DNA of 64,000 bases from Bradyrhizobium uaiense (GCF_010811875.1 NZ_VKHP01000008.1:22143-86142), one strand, 5' to 3'; counted from the first letter of the stretch, positions 10,175 through 23,431 are shown. Notes: a model not told the origin generated them from the letters alone. A program made the numbers and translations.

Positions 10175-10675
10175 ATGTCATCAGATAAGCCCTATCGCCC
10201 CAATGTGGGCATCGCGCTGTTCAACGGCGACGGACACGTGCTGATCGGTCACCGGATCAAGGACGACGGTCCGGAGATCGTGCTGCCCGGCCTTGAATGG
10301 CAGATGCCGCAGGGCGGCATCGATGCGGGCGAGGATCCGCGGCAGGCCGTGATGCGCGAATTGTGGGAAGAGACCGGGGCGGTCAGCGCCGACTATCTCG
10401 GCGAGACCGACTGGATGACTTACGAATTCCCTGCCTATGACGGACCGGCGTCGCACCGGCTGGCCAAATTCCGCGGGCAGCGCCAGAAATGGTTTGCGCT
10501 GCGCTTCACCGGACGCGACGAGGAGATCGATCCGTTGACGCCGCGCAACGGCCAGCCCGCCGAGTTCGATCAATGGCGCTGGGAGCGCCTCGACCGCGTC
10601 GCCGATCTCGTGGTGCCGTTCCGCCGCGACGTCTATCGCACGGTCGCGACCCGGTTCGCGGAATTCGCCGGCTGA
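10175..10675 (+). CDS. RppH-like Nudix hydrolase, second copy
   Basis: 166 residues, clearly paralogous to the preceding gene: PYRPNVGIALFN, WQMPQGGIDAGED, RELWEETGA (a perfect Nudix box), [21 protein letters not shown] and the same VPFRRDVYRTV tail. It differs by an insertion between the first strand and the Nudix box (KDDGPEIVLPG) and by a shorter linker. Probably also an RNA or dinucleotide pyrophosphohydrolase; which copy is the main RppH cannot be told from sequence alone. It ends just before a palindromic repeat. Confidence 0.9.
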   Translation: MSSDKPYRPNVGIALFNGDGHVLIGHRIKDDGPEIVLPGLEWQMPQGGIDAGEDPRQAVMRELWEETGAVSADYLGETDWMTYEFPAYDGPASHRLAKFRGQRQKWFALRFTGRDEEIDPLTPRNGQPAEFDQWRWERLDRVADLVVPFRRDVYRTVATRFAEFAG

Positions 10676-10679
10676 TCTG

Positions 10680-10754
10680 GAGCATGATCCGGAAAAGTGT
10701 GTAGCGGTTTTCCCTCGCGACAAACGCGAATGCGTTTGCGCGGAGGGCATGCTC
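10680..10754. repeat. intergenic palindromic repeat, hybrid long form
   Basis: Starts GAGCATGATCCGGAAAAGTG, identical to the left half of the 2268-2316 repeat, and ends GGGCATGCTC. In place of the short loop it carries CGGTTTTCC followed by CTCGCGACAAACGCGAATGCGTTTGCGCGGAG, which contains its own GCAAACGC-type dyads. The same insert, with a few changes, is in the repeat at 44881-44935. It lies between convergent genes and may also act as a transcription barrier. Confidence 0.8.
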
Positions 10755-10757
10755 GAA

Positions 10758-11756
10758 CTAAAGAGCCAGGGCGGGATGGCGATTCGAAGAAACGTCATCC
10801 CGATCTGGCGGCGGAACGCGCCGCGCATCGCCCGGCGTCATGCCGTAGGCCGCGCGGAAGACGCGATAGAAAGTCGCGATGCTGTCGAAGCCGCACGCGA
10901 ACGCGATCTCGTCGATCCCGCGCTCCTGCTTGGCGTAGAGCAGCCGCCTCGCCTCCTGCAACCTCGTCGCCGTCAGCGTCCGCGCGAACGACAGCCCGGT
11001 CGGCTCGAACAGCGCATGCAATTGCCGCAGCGAAATGCCGAGTTCGGTGGCGACTGCGGCCGGCGTGAGCGAGGCGCGATGCAGATCGCGCAGCAGGATT
11101 TCGTGCGCGGCATGGAGATAGCCCGCATGCAGTGCGGCACGGATCTCATCCAGGCGTGGCCGCAGGCGTCCGCGCGCAAGCAGCGCCAGGCGCACCATAT
11201 GCGTGACCTCGCCGGCAAACTGCCCGGCTTGCGCCGGATCGCGTGTCATGGAGCGGAACATGGCGCCGACAAGGCGCGTCAGGTGCGCATCACGCGCCAG
11301 CATGACCGGCGGGACGTCCTCGATCCGCGCACCAAGCACGAGGTCGCTGGTGACGGGAATCTTGAGGCTGAAGAAGTGGAAGCCATCGGTCCGGTCGGGC
11401 GTTGACGCAAACGGAAGATTGGAGTGGCCGAACACCAGATCCCCGTTGCCCACCCACTGAACGCGGTCGCGGCCGATATTCATGTGGCCTGGGCCGCGCA
11501 CCTGCCAGGCGAGATGCAGGCTGTTGCTCGGAACGCGGGCGATGTCGGACGAGGTCCGGCTGACGCGATAGGAGGACGCCGACATTTCCGCCAGCATGGC
11601 ATCGCCAACCGGTGTCGCGGAAAAGCGCCCGCGGAAATCGGGCCGCCTGTCGCGTTCGAGCTCGATGGTGACCCCGAATAGGCTTTTGCCGCGCACGTCG
11701 CACCAATGCTCAAATCGGTCCTGCGGGCGGAGAGCCTCGGTGGAGAAAGTCAGCAC
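10758..11756 (-). CDS. AraC-family transcriptional regulator
   Basis: 332 residues. The C-terminal third (about 225-325) is a double helix-turn-helix AraC domain: LTPAAVATELGISLRQLHALFEPTG for the first HTH, then TRLQEARRLL and IDEIAFACGFDSIATFYRVFRAAYGMTPGD, the most conserved AraC segment. The N-terminal part is an AraC-binding-like sensing domain (SLHLAWQVRGPGHMNIGRD, and a GDLVFGHS block). The ligand is unknown. It stands alone between convergent Nudix genes and the downstream-facing cyclase gene, so its targets cannot be guessed from context. Confidence 0.9.
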   Translation of the reverse strand: MLTFSTEALRPQDRFEHWCDVRGKSLFGVTIELERDRRPDFRGRFSATPVGDAMLAEMSASSYRVSRTSSDIARVPSNSLHLAWQVRGPGHMNIGRDRVQWVGNGDLVFGHSNLPFASTPDRTDGFHFFSLKIPVTSDLVLGARIEDVPPVMLARDAHLTRLVGAMFRSMTRDPAQAGQFAGEVTHMVRLALLARGRLRPRLDEIRAALHAGYLHAAHEILLRDLHRASLTPAAVATELGISLRQLHALFEPTGLSFARTLTATRLQEARRLLYAKQERGIDEIAFACGFDSIATFYRVFRAAYGMTPGDARRVPPPDRDDVSSNRHPALAL

Positions 11757-11881
11757 AGCATCGTGTCCGTCATGTCGGTGGTAAAATCGCGATGCGACCA
11801 GGTCGATTCGTCATCGCGCCGCAGCTTGTCATCTGTGCACGATCCACGCTGTAAGCTGCTTCACATTCTCCGGATCGCGCT

Positions 11882-13552
11882 TTAGTTCGGGCCGACCGCG
11901 AACGGACCGATCGCGATGACATGACAATCGCTGTCGCGCCTGGCGCAGTCACCGAGCGCAGCATTGACGGCGCTCTGCTCGTTCTCCGCCTTCAATCCCA
12001 ATCCCGGCCGACCCTGCGTGCCGACTGCGACCGCATTCCAGCCTACCGTCGCGTCGGCAAGCTTTCGTGCGACGTCGCTGCGCTCGCCCGGCGTGATGAC
12101 TGAGCTGTCCGCCGCCTTGAAGAAGCCGATCACGCGCAACGTGGCCGGAATCGGCACCACGAAGACGTCGTCGACCGCGACGATCGTGCAGGGCACGCCC
12201 GCGACCGCGCCGCAGGCCTGCAGGTTGCGCCGCGCCGATTCCTCCAGCGAATCGATGCCCGCGTTGAAGAAGTAGTGACCGCCCGGACCGAGCGCGATGG
12301 TTCGCGTCTTGCGTCCCGGCACGAACAGGCTGTCGAGCCGGGCCCTGGCCGCCTCGCGCAGCAGCGGAACGTCCTTGGTGGCGTAGGGCTTCTCGACCAG
12401 CGCATCACGCTTGACCCATGGCAGAGGCGGCACCGGCGGCAGGCCATGGGCGTACACGATCGTATTGCCGACGGCGTACAGTTCGCATTTGCGCGGTGAG
12501 CCCGCATTGTCGGCGCGCTTCTGGCACTGCTCGAGGGCTGACGTCTTCGCCGCGTCCTCGCTCGGCTGCGCCACGCTCGATCCGACGAAGCCGTTGATGT
12601 TGAGGGCAATCGCCTTGAAATCGTTCGCGGGCGCATATTCGGTCGCGAGCACATTTCGGGTGCGGTCGCTGACGAACGGAATGATGTCGGTGGCGAGCTT
12701 GTCACCCGATGCGATCGAAGGCGCCGGCGGGGATGCCGGCGCGGCCAGCGCCGGCGTCGGCGCGGGCTTCGCAGACGGCACCGTCGAAGCCGGCGGCGCC
12801 GGTGCGACCAACGGTGCGGGTGAAGCAGATACCAGGGGCGCGGATGCCGGAGCGGAACTGGCCACGGCTGCAGGCTTCGTCGCCGAGGTTTCCAGCTTGG
12901 TGTAGGCGAGAAAGCCGCCGACGCCGATCGCAGCCAACAGCACCAGGGTAATACCAGCGGGCCACATCCATGCCGGCGCGCCCGGCGGTGGGACCTTGAT
13001 CGGCTTCTTGACCTGCGGCGTCGCGTAGCTGCCGTCCTCGCGCCGCATCGCCACCATGTAGGCGTGCACGGGGGTCGGGATGTTCTTCACTTCCTGCGCG
13101 CCGATATCGGCGAATTGCACCGACAGCTTGTTGGCGACCTGCTCATGCACGGCGCGCGACACGCAGATGCCGCCGACCTCGGCGAGGCCCTCGAGCCGCG
13201 CGGCGATATTGACACCGTCGCCAAGCAGATCGCCGTCGCGCTCGACGACGTCGCCGATGGTGATACCGATCCGAAACGCCATCTGCCGGCTCGGCGGATA
13301 GGCCATGTTACGCGTGCGCAGGCTTTCCTGGATGTCGATCGCGCAACGCACGGCTTCGACGGCGCTGGGGAATTCCGCAAGCACCGCGTCGCCCGCGGTG
13401 TTGAAGATGCGGCCACCGCCCTTTGCAATGAAGTCGTCGGTGACCTGCCGATAGGAGGCGAGCCGCCGCAGCGTCTCTTCCTCATCCTCGGCAACCAATC
13501 GACTATAGCCTGCAATATCGGCCGCAAAGATCGCAGCGATCTTGCGCTTCAT
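11882..13552 (-). CDS. membrane class III adenylate/guanylate cyclase with duplicated C-terminal DUF4189-like module
   Basis: 556 residues from ATG 13552 (the longer frame to 13636 adds a Cys-rich stretch without similarity). Residues 1-170: class III cyclase domain with the first metal Asp in IFAADIAGYSR, the second in FNTAGDAVLAEF, and the transition-state Asn and Arg in DGVNIAARLEGLAE, so it should be active. Residues about 192-216 form one transmembrane helix (WPAGITLVLLAAIGVGGFLAY). A Pro/Ala/Ser linker of about 80 residues follows. The C-terminal, probably periplasmic, part has two related blocks with spaced cysteines (ALEQC..CELYAVG and ALGDC..CHVIAIG), the second matching DUF4189. A periplasmic sensing role is inferred. 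Confidence 0.88.
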   Translation of the reverse strand: MKRKIAAIFAADIAGYSRLVAEDEEETLRRLASYRQVTDDFIAKGGGRIFNTAGDAVLAEFPSAVEAVRCAIDIQESLRTRNMAYPPSRQMAFRIGITIGDVVERDGDLLGDGVNIAARLEGLAEVGGICVSRAVHEQVANKLSVQFADIGAQEVKNIPTPVHAYMVAMRREDGSYATPQVKKPIKVPPPGAPAWMWPAGITLVLLAAIGVGGFLAYTKLETSATKPAAVASSAPASAPLVSASPAPLVAPAPPASTVPSAKPAPTPALAAPASPPAPSIASGDKLATDIIPFVSDRTRNVLATEYAPANDFKAIALNINGFVGSSVAQPSEDAAKTSALEQCQKRADNAGSPRKCELYAVGNTIVYAHGLPPVPPLPWVKRDALVEKPYATKDVPLLREAARARLDSLFVPGRKTRTIALGPGGHYFFNAGIDSLEESARRNLQACGAVAGVPCTIVAVDDVFVVPIPATLRVIGFFKAADSSVITPGERSDVARKLADATVGWNAVAVGTQGRPGLGLKAENEQSAVNAALGDCARRDSDCHVIAIGPFAVGPN

Positions 13553-13621
13553 GAGTGCCAGCCCCGGAACCCAGAAAATATGCCGAGAGAATGCCGCCAG
13601 ACACTCGCAGGCGCAACAAGC

Positions 13622-13655
13622 ATTCAGCGCCCGCAAGGTGCGGCGGGCGTTGAAT
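13622..13655 (-). terminator. hairpin downstream of the atp operon
   Basis: ATTCAGCGCCCGC (13622-13634) pairs with GCGGGCGTTGAAT (13643-13655): 13 bp with one G-U pair, 8-nt loop. It lies about 100 bp after atpC in the direction of transcription. No strong T-run follows on the minus strand, so it may be a processing or rho-assisted site. Confidence 0.5.
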
Positions 13656-13758
13656 CGTTCAAGCCTCTGCAGGCGATGACTGGAAAAGTGTGAGCGATTT
13701 CAGAAAGGGGGCCGGCTCACTCGACGCAAAGGCGCGATCGCTGGTCAGCAACCGCGCC

Positions 13759-14166
13759 CTAGTGCATAGCCGTCGCGTTGAGCTCGTGCTGGATGCTCTT
13801 GAAGTGATCGAGCCGCTCGATCGCGTGGTCGAGCTCGGTGCCCTCGTGCTCCGCGAGCTTTTCCTGCATCTCAGCGATGGTCTCGGCAAACTTCGCACGA
13901 TCGAGATCCGCAATCGCGGTCGCGACGTCCGCGAGCACGGTGAGCCCCTTGTCCGACACCTCGGCAAGACCGCCGAGCACGATCACCTTTTCACGCTTGC
14001 CGGCGGTCGTGATCGTCAGGATACCCGGACGAACCGTGGCGACGACCGGAGCGTGTCCGGCGAGCACACCGAAATCACCCTCCACACCGGGAACGTCAAC
14101 CTGATCGACCTCGCCGGAGAAGGCGAGCTTTTCGGGAGAGACGAGATCGAAGTGGAAGGTGGCCAT
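13759..14166 (-). CDS. atpC: F1Fo ATP synthase subunit epsilon
   Basis: Central-stalk subunit that couples and regulates F1. 135 residues from ATG 14166 ([17 protein letters not shown]), the normal family start; in-frame codons further upstream lie in the atpD-atpC gap. The N-terminal beta-sandwich contains [26 protein letters not shown], the conserved epsilon block, followed by a helical C-terminal part ([23 protein letters not shown]). It is the last gene of atpHAGDC. Confidence 0.95.
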   Translation of the reverse strand: MATFHFDLVSPEKLAFSGEVDQVDVPGVEGDFGVLAGHAPVVATVRPGILTITTAGKREKVIVLGGLAEVSDKGLTVLADVATAIADLDRAKFAETIAEMQEKLAEHEGTELDHAIERLDHFKSIQHELNATAMH

Positions 14167-14282
14167 GGTCTTTCCGTTCTTTGCGCGGTCACCCGCGGGC
14201 TCGGCCCGCGGGTCCATCAGTCAAAATGCTTCTGGTGCGATGGATCGCCGGACCAGGTCTGGCGATGACGACATCCCAAAGC

Positions 14283-16630
<2,348 letters not shown>

Positions 16631-16721
16631 TCTTCGTTCACCCCGGCGATCCGACCACAATGGTCAGATCGCAAGCCTCTGTTCGTCACGCCCGGCAGCG
16701 AGCCGGGCGACGCCCCATTCG

Positions 16722-18811
<2,090 letters not shown>

Positions 18812-19441
18812 GAGCTCGCTCTTTTTTGCTGTCAAATTCGCAAGGGAAAAACCGTCGCCACCAAAGCAGCGCCTAGCGATCCAAGCCCTTGGAATTCAAG
18901 CGGGACTTCGATTTTCGACCGGCACAGGACGTGCCGGGATCGTTAAAATCGCGGCTTTGCTAACATAGCCATCGCGCAGGTGCAACATGACGGCATCGTG
19001 AGAGCCGCCTTGTCGCACGTGGTTTTTGGCGATCGTGGCCGGCGACCGAATCATGAAATTCGGCGCGCGGAAATTCAGCGCGACGGGCACCGATTCGCAC
19101 CGTCGCGATTTTGTTCCATCGAAATTTGCATGGGCCTATGGCCGAGCGCGCAAGGAACCCGACGCGCGCCGCCGTTTCATTTGGCGATTACTTACTTAAA
19201 ACTTACCGCCGCCTAATTAACCAGTATTAGTAAGTATTAATTTGGTTAAAAATCAGTTAACGAGCAAGGTTACGGAACCTGGCTTGAATACCCTAAAGCG
19301 GTAACAAGATATTTCAGCCCGAGACAATCGAGATTTACTGCCCAATTCGTGCCTCATTGCGAAACCAAACGGCCTTGGTCAACGAAGGGACGGGGGTTCC
19401 ACTTGCTGCGTTAGCGGCAATACTGTCTGAGGGTCTTATCA
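18812..19441. promoter_or_regulatory. 630-bp divergent control region between atpH and rlpA
   Basis: No convincing gene. Starting from the atpH side it holds a perfect 7-bp hairpin, CCGGCAC / GTGCCGG around AGGAC (18918-18936), then ordinary GC-rich DNA, then an AT-rich block at about 19190-19262 unlike the rest of the window. That block has TTAACCA / TGGTTAA inverted arms and a CtrA-type site (separate entry). It should carry the leftward atp promoter and the rightward rlpA promoter; I cannot place either -35/-10 pair confidently. Confidence 0.6.
19246..19261 (+). promoter_or_regulatory. CtrA-type binding site upstream of rlpA
   Basis: TTAA (19246-19249), seven bases, TTAA (19257-19260) followed by C matches the full CtrA consensus TTAA-N7-TTAAC known from Caulobacter. 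It sits 181 bp before the rlpA start in the AT-rich block. Assignment to CtrA is inference from the motif alone. Confidence 0.55.
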
Positions 19442-19927
19442 ATGGTGAATATCAAGAAGGCGACACTGGGCAATGTCACCCGGTCGCGTACGGCGCTTGC
19501 GTTTGTCGCCGCAACTATCCTGGTCGGGGGCAGCGTGACCGAGGCGTCCGCGAAGTCCAGGCATCATCGTCACCACCATCATCACGCTCGCGCCGAAGGC
19601 TCGTCCTGGCGCGACGCCAATGCATCGATCCAGCCGTCCGGCGGCCACACATTCTCGGGGATGGCCTCGTTCTACGGCAATGAGTCGGGCAGCCGCACCG
19701 CTTCCGGCCAGCGCTTCAACCAGAACGCCATGACCGCGGCCCACCGCTCGCTGCCGTTCGGCACCAAGGTCCGCGTCACTCATGGCGGCCGGAGCGTCGT
19801 CGTCACCATCAACGATCGTGGCCCGTTCATCCGCGGCCGCGTGCTCGACCTCTCCACCGGCGCAGCCCGCGCCATCGGCCTGACCGGTGCCGGCGTCGGC
19901 CGCGTCACTGCCGAGGTCGTTTCCTAA
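19442..19927 (+). CDS. rlpA: RlpA-type septal ring protein (double-psi beta-barrel)
   Basis: 161 residues. A signal peptide (residues about 15-38, ending TEASA), a striking His-rich run (HHRHHHHHH, about residues 41-50), then the RlpA double-psi beta-barrel: [57 protein letters not shown] and the terminal [19 protein letters not shown]. The catalytic-type Asp and His of lytic RlpA ([14 protein letters not shown]) are present. There is no SPOR domain, so septal recruitment would differ from E. coli RlpA. The His run could bind metal. Followed by a strong terminator. Confidence 0.92.
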   Translation: MVNIKKATLGNVTRSRTALAFVAATILVGGSVTEASAKSRHHRHHHHHARAEGSSWRDANASIQPSGGHTFSGMASFYGNESGSRTASGQRFNQNAMTAAHRSLPFGTKVRVTHGGRSVVVTINDRGPFIRGRVLDLSTGAARAIGLTGAGVGRVTAEVVS

Positions 19928-19984
19928 GCTCTTCAGTAAGCGTTGCGTTGCGTAACGGCCGCGAGGCCTGCCTCGCGCCAAAAG

Positions 19985-20017
19985 GCCTGCCGTCGCGAAT
20001 GACGGCAGGCTTTTTCT
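19985..20017 (+). terminator. rho-independent terminator after rlpA
   Basis: GCCTGCCGTC (19985-19994) pairs perfectly with GACGGCAGGC (20001-20010), loop GCGAAT, followed at once by TTTTTCTT. Confidence 0.9.
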
Positions 20018-20040
20018 TGGCCGCGCCGATAGCCGCCGCC

Positions 20041-20124
20041 GTCATTGCGAGCGGAGCGAAGCAATCCATTTCACCGCATTTGCGGACGCATGGATTGCTT
20101 CGTCGCTTCGCTCCTCGCAATGAC
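20041..20124. repeat. 84-bp palindromic repeat (GTCATTGCGAG family)
   Basis: Terminal arms GTCATTGCGAG (20041-20051) and CTCGCAATGAC (20114-20124) are perfect inverted repeats; inner arms around GCGAAGCAATCCA and TGGATTGCTTCG also pair. It lies between the rlpA terminator and the convergent priA stop. I recall this family as frequent between genes in Bradyrhizobium and Rhodopseudomonas. Confidence 0.85.
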
Positions 20125-20139
20125 AGAGGACAGAGCCCT

Positions 20140-22350
20140 CTACAGAAAGCTCTGCGGATCGACGTCGACTTCGAGCTTCAGATTGCCCGTGGTCTTCGGA
20201 GCTGCTGCCAGCCATTCGCGCAGATATTGCGACAGGTCGACATTGCGCAGCGACTTCACCAGCAGGCGGAACCGGTAACGACCCTTGATGACCGCAAGCG
20301 GCGCCTCGGCGGGGCCGAGCACCTGGATCCGCTCATCGAGCGGCGCCAATGCGGCGAGCTTGCGTGCAAACCCTTCCGCCGTCGGACGGTCACCGGCGGA
20401 GATGATGAGGCTCGCCAGCCGGCCGAACGGCGGGTAGCCGGTGCGCTCCCGGATGTCGATCTCGCTGGCGTAGAACGCCTCGCGGTCGTTGGCGATCAAC
20501 GCCTTGATGACGGGGTGTTCCGGCTGGTGGGTCTGCAGGTAGCCGACGCCGCGGCCCTGCTCGCGGCCGGCACGGCCGACCACCTGGTTCAACAGCTGGA
20601 ACGTGCGCTCGGACGCACGCGGATCGCCGTTGCTCAGCCCGAGATCGGCGTCGATGACGCCAACCAGATTGAGCCGCGGGAAGTTGTGCCCTTTCGCCAC
20701 CAGCTGCGTGCCGATGATGATGTCGACGCGGCCCTCCGCGATCTCGTTGAGCTCGCTGCGCATGGTCTCGATCGAGGTGATGAGATCGCTCGACAGCACC
20801 ATGGTGCGTGCCTCGGGGAAGATGCTCGCGGCTTCTTCCTGTAGACGCTCGACGCCGGGGCCGACCGCGACCAGCGATTCCTCGGCCGCGCAATGCGGGC
20901 AGATGTTCGGGCGCGGCATCGAGAAACCGCAGTGATGACAGACCAGCCGCTGGCGGAAGCGATGGTCGACCAGCCACGCGTCGCAGATCGTGCAGGCGAA
21001 GCGATGGCCGCAGGCGCGGCATAATGTCAACGGCGCATAGCCGCGCCGATTGAGGAACAGCAGCGCCTGCTCGCGGCGCTCGATCGCATGGCGAATTTGC
21101 TCGGCCAGAACAGGCGAGATGAAGCGCCCGCGCGGCGGCGGCGCGCGTCGCATGTCGATCGCCTCGATGTGCGGCATGTGCTGGCCGCCGAAGCGCGACG
21201 GCAGCGCCACCCGCTGATAACGCCCCTTGCGCGCATTGACCTCGCTCTCGACCGACGGCGTGGCCGACGCCAGCACGATCGGGATTTTTGCGATATGGGC
21301 GCGGACCACCGCCATGTCGCGCGCGTGATAATGCGCGCCGTCGTCCTGCTTGTAGGCCTGGTCGTGTTCCTCATCGACGATGATGAGACCGAGATCGGCA
21401 TAGGGCAGGAACAGCGCCGAGCGGGCGCCGACGACGACCGGCGCCTTGCCCTCGGAGATCGCGGCCCAGTTTCGCGCCCGCGTGCGCGGCGTCAGCTCCG
21501 AATGCCATTCCAGCGGCCGCACGCCGAAGCGTTGCGCGAAACGGTCGAGGAACTGGCCGGTCAGCGCGATCTCCGGCATCAGGATCAGGGTCTGCTTGCC
21601 GCGGCGGATATTCTCGGCGATCGCCTCGAAATAGACCTCGGTCTTGCCGGAACCAGTGACGCCGTCGAGCAGCGCGACATGAAAGCTGCCGCTCGCCGCC
21701 AGCGTCCGCATCACGTCGACCGCGCTGCGCTGCCCACGCGAGAAATCCGGCTGCGCATAGGAGGGATCCGGAACGGGCGGCGCGGCCGGCGGCGGCAGCG
21801 CCTCGACCGTCAGCGTGCCCTCGTCGACCAGGCCGTCGATCACGCCGGAACTGACGCCGGCCTCCCGCGCCGCCTCCGACTTGCTGTGCAGCAAGCCGTC
21901 AGACAGCACCTCGATCACCCTGCGGCGTGCCGGGGTCAGACGCCGCGGCGGCTCGCCGACCAGCCGCACCCCGAGCCGCATCCGCTCCGGCCCGAGGTTC
22001 TCGCCCATCCGCAGCGTCATCCGCAGCACCATGCCGCGTGCCGACAGCGTGTAGTTGGAGACCCAGTCGACCAGCTGGCGCAGCTCCGCTCGGAGCGGCG
22101 GAACATCGAGCTTCTCGCTGACGTCCTTGAGCCGGTTGTGCAGCCGCGGATCGGGCCTGGCATTCTCGGCCCACACCACGGCCACGACCTCGCGCGGCCC
22201 GAGCGGAACAGAGATCACGTCGCCGGGCGCAAGCTCCATGCCGCGCGGCACGCGGTAGGAATAGGTCTGGTTCAGCGCGACAGGCACCAGCACGTCGACG
22301 ACACCCGTCGTCGATGCAGAGGCTGGGCTGGGGCGCGTGGTGTGGTCCAT
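20140..22350 (-). CDS. priA: primosomal protein N' (replication restart helicase)
   Basis: 3'-5' DNA helicase that reloads the replisome at stalled forks. 736 residues: N-terminal 3'-OH binding domain (VPVALNQTYSYRVP), Walker A GVTGSGKTEVYFEA near 230, DEEH box in LIIVDEEHDQAYKQ, ATPSVES (motif III), and the zinc-binding cysteine cluster CRACGH..CTICDAW..CHHCG..CPHC at about 440-490. The C-terminal half has GTQLVAKGHNFPRLNLVGVIDAD and the QVVGRAGR helicase motif. Full length, start ATG 22350. Confidence 0.97.
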   Translation of the reverse strand: MDHTTRPSPASASTTGVVDVLVPVALNQTYSYRVPRGMELAPGDVISVPLGPREVVAVVWAENARPDPRLHNRLKDVSEKLDVPPLRAELRQLVDWVSNYTLSARGMVLRMTLRMGENLGPERMRLGVRLVGEPPRRLTPARRRVIEVLSDGLLHSKSEAAREAGVSSGVIDGLVDEGTLTVEALPPPAAPPVPDPSYAQPDFSRGQRSAVDVMRTLAASGSFHVALLDGVTGSGKTEVYFEAIAENIRRGKQTLILMPEIALTGQFLDRFAQRFGVRPLEWHSELTPRTRARNWAAISEGKAPVVVGARSALFLPYADLGLIIVDEEHDQAYKQDDGAHYHARDMAVVRAHIAKIPIVLASATPSVESEVNARKGRYQRVALPSRFGGQHMPHIEAIDMRRAPPPRGRFISPVLAEQIRHAIERREQALLFLNRRGYAPLTLCRACGHRFACTICDAWLVDHRFRQRLVCHHCGFSMPRPNICPHCAAEESLVAVGPGVERLQEEAASIFPEARTMVLSSDLITSIETMRSELNEIAEGRVDIIIGTQLVAKGHNFPRLNLVGVIDADLGLSNGDPRASERTFQLLNQVVGRAGREQGRGVGYLQTHQPEHPVIKALIANDREAFYASEIDIRERTGYPPFGRLASLIISAGDRPTAEGFARKLAALAPLDERIQVLGPAEAPLAVIKGRYRFRLLVKSLRNVDLSQYLREWLAAAPKTTGNLKLEVDVDPQSFL

Positions 22351-22414
22351 TGAATCAGAGCTTTGAGCCGGGCTAGCACCGCTGCGCCCTCTTAGCGAAC
22401 GGTAAACGAAGGCA

Positions 22415-23431
22415 ATGCGATATAATCAGGAGAATCGCAGCGCCAATAGCCCTTTACAGATGGCCCGGACCGATCAGCCCATGCAACCGCTCGAGCTCGA
22501 CTGCGCCGACACATCAGTGACGCAGGAAATGACGCGCTGGCTCTCGCATCTGCGCGCCGAGCGGCGGCTGTCGCCGAAGACGCTCGAAGCCTACGCCCGC
22601 GATGTGCGGCAATGCCTGGCCTTCCTGGCCGAACACTGGGGCGCGCGCGTGACGCTTGCGGCCTTTTCCGCGCTCGAAGCGAGCGATGTGCGCGCCTTCA
22701 TGGCGATGCGCCGCGCCGACGAGATCGGCGGGCGATCGCTGATGCGGGCGCTGGCGGGCCTGCGCTCGTTCGGACGTTTTCTGGAGCGCGAAGGCAAGGG
22801 CAAGGTCGGCGCACTGTCGGCGATCCGCGCGCCCAAGGTGGCGAAGAGCCTGCCGAAGCCGATCCATATGGAAGCGGCGAAGCGCTTTGCCGACGCCGAC
22901 GAGCGCGCGGATGAGGACCGCGAGACCTGGATCCTGGTGCGCGACGCCGCCGTGATGGCGCTGCTCTATGGTTCGGGCCTGCGTATCTCCGAGGCGCTGG
23001 GGCTGAAGCGGCGCGACGTGCCGAAGCCGGGCGAAGGCGACGTGCTGGTCGTCACCGGCAAGGGCAACAAGACCCGCATGGTGCCGGTGCTGCAAAACGT
23101 GCTGCAATTGATCGCGGACTATGCGGCGATTTGCCCGCATCAACTGAATCCAATCGGGCCGATGTTCGTGGGCGCGCGCGGCGGCCCCTTGAGCCCGCGC
23201 ATCATCCAGCTCACCATGGAGCGGCTGCGCGGCGCGCTCGGCCTGCCCGACAGCGCCACGCCGCATGCGTTGCGCCACTCCTTCGCCACGCACCTTCTGA
23301 GCCGCGGCGGCGACCTGCGCGCGATCCAGGAATTGCTCGGCCACGCATCGCTGTCGACCACGCAGATCTACACCGGCATCGACAGCGAGCGCCTGCTCGA
23401 AGTCTATCGCTCCGCGCACCCCCGCGGCTGA
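22415..23431 (+). CDS. xerC: tyrosine recombinase XerC
   Basis: Site-specific recombinase that resolves chromosome dimers at dif with XerD. Up to 338 residues from ATG 22415; ATG 22460 and 22482 are in-frame alternatives, as the core-binding domain only starts near residue 38 (VTQEMTRWLSHLRAERRLSPKTLEAYARD). Catalytic set: Arg in YGSGLRISEAL, Lys in TGKGNKTRMVPV, HALRHSFATHLL, LGHASLSTTQIYT with the Tyr nucleophile. The C-terminal SERLLEVYRSAHPR is XerC-like rather than phage-integrase-like. It is divergent from priA; no attachment site or mobile gene is nearby. Confidence 0.93.
   Translation: MRYNQENRSANSPLQMARTDQPMQPLELDCADTSVTQEMTRWLSHLRAERRLSPKTLEAYARDVRQCLAFLAEHWGARVTLAAFSALEASDVRAFMAMRRADEIGGRSLMRALAGLRSFGRFLEREGKGKVGALSAIRAPKVAKSLPKPIHMEAAKRFADADERADEDRETWILVRDAAVMALLYGSGLRISEALGLKRRDVPKPGEGDVLVVTGKGNKTRMVPVLQNVLQLIADYAAICPHQLNPIGPMFVGARGGPLSPRIIQLTMERLRGALGLPDSATPHALRHSFATHLLSRGGDLRAIQELLGHASLSTTQIYTGIDSERLLEVYRSAHPRG

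Noticed and set aside
18896..19090. 64-codon open frame on the minus strand in the atpH-rlpA spacer
   Set aside because: No ribosome-binding site or similarity, and it crosses the hairpin at 18918-18936; composition not gene-like.
22415..23431. Tyrosine recombinase as sign of a genomic island or phage
   Set aside because: Sequence and C-terminal motif fit housekeeping XerC; no attachment repeats, tRNA or mobile genes nearby.
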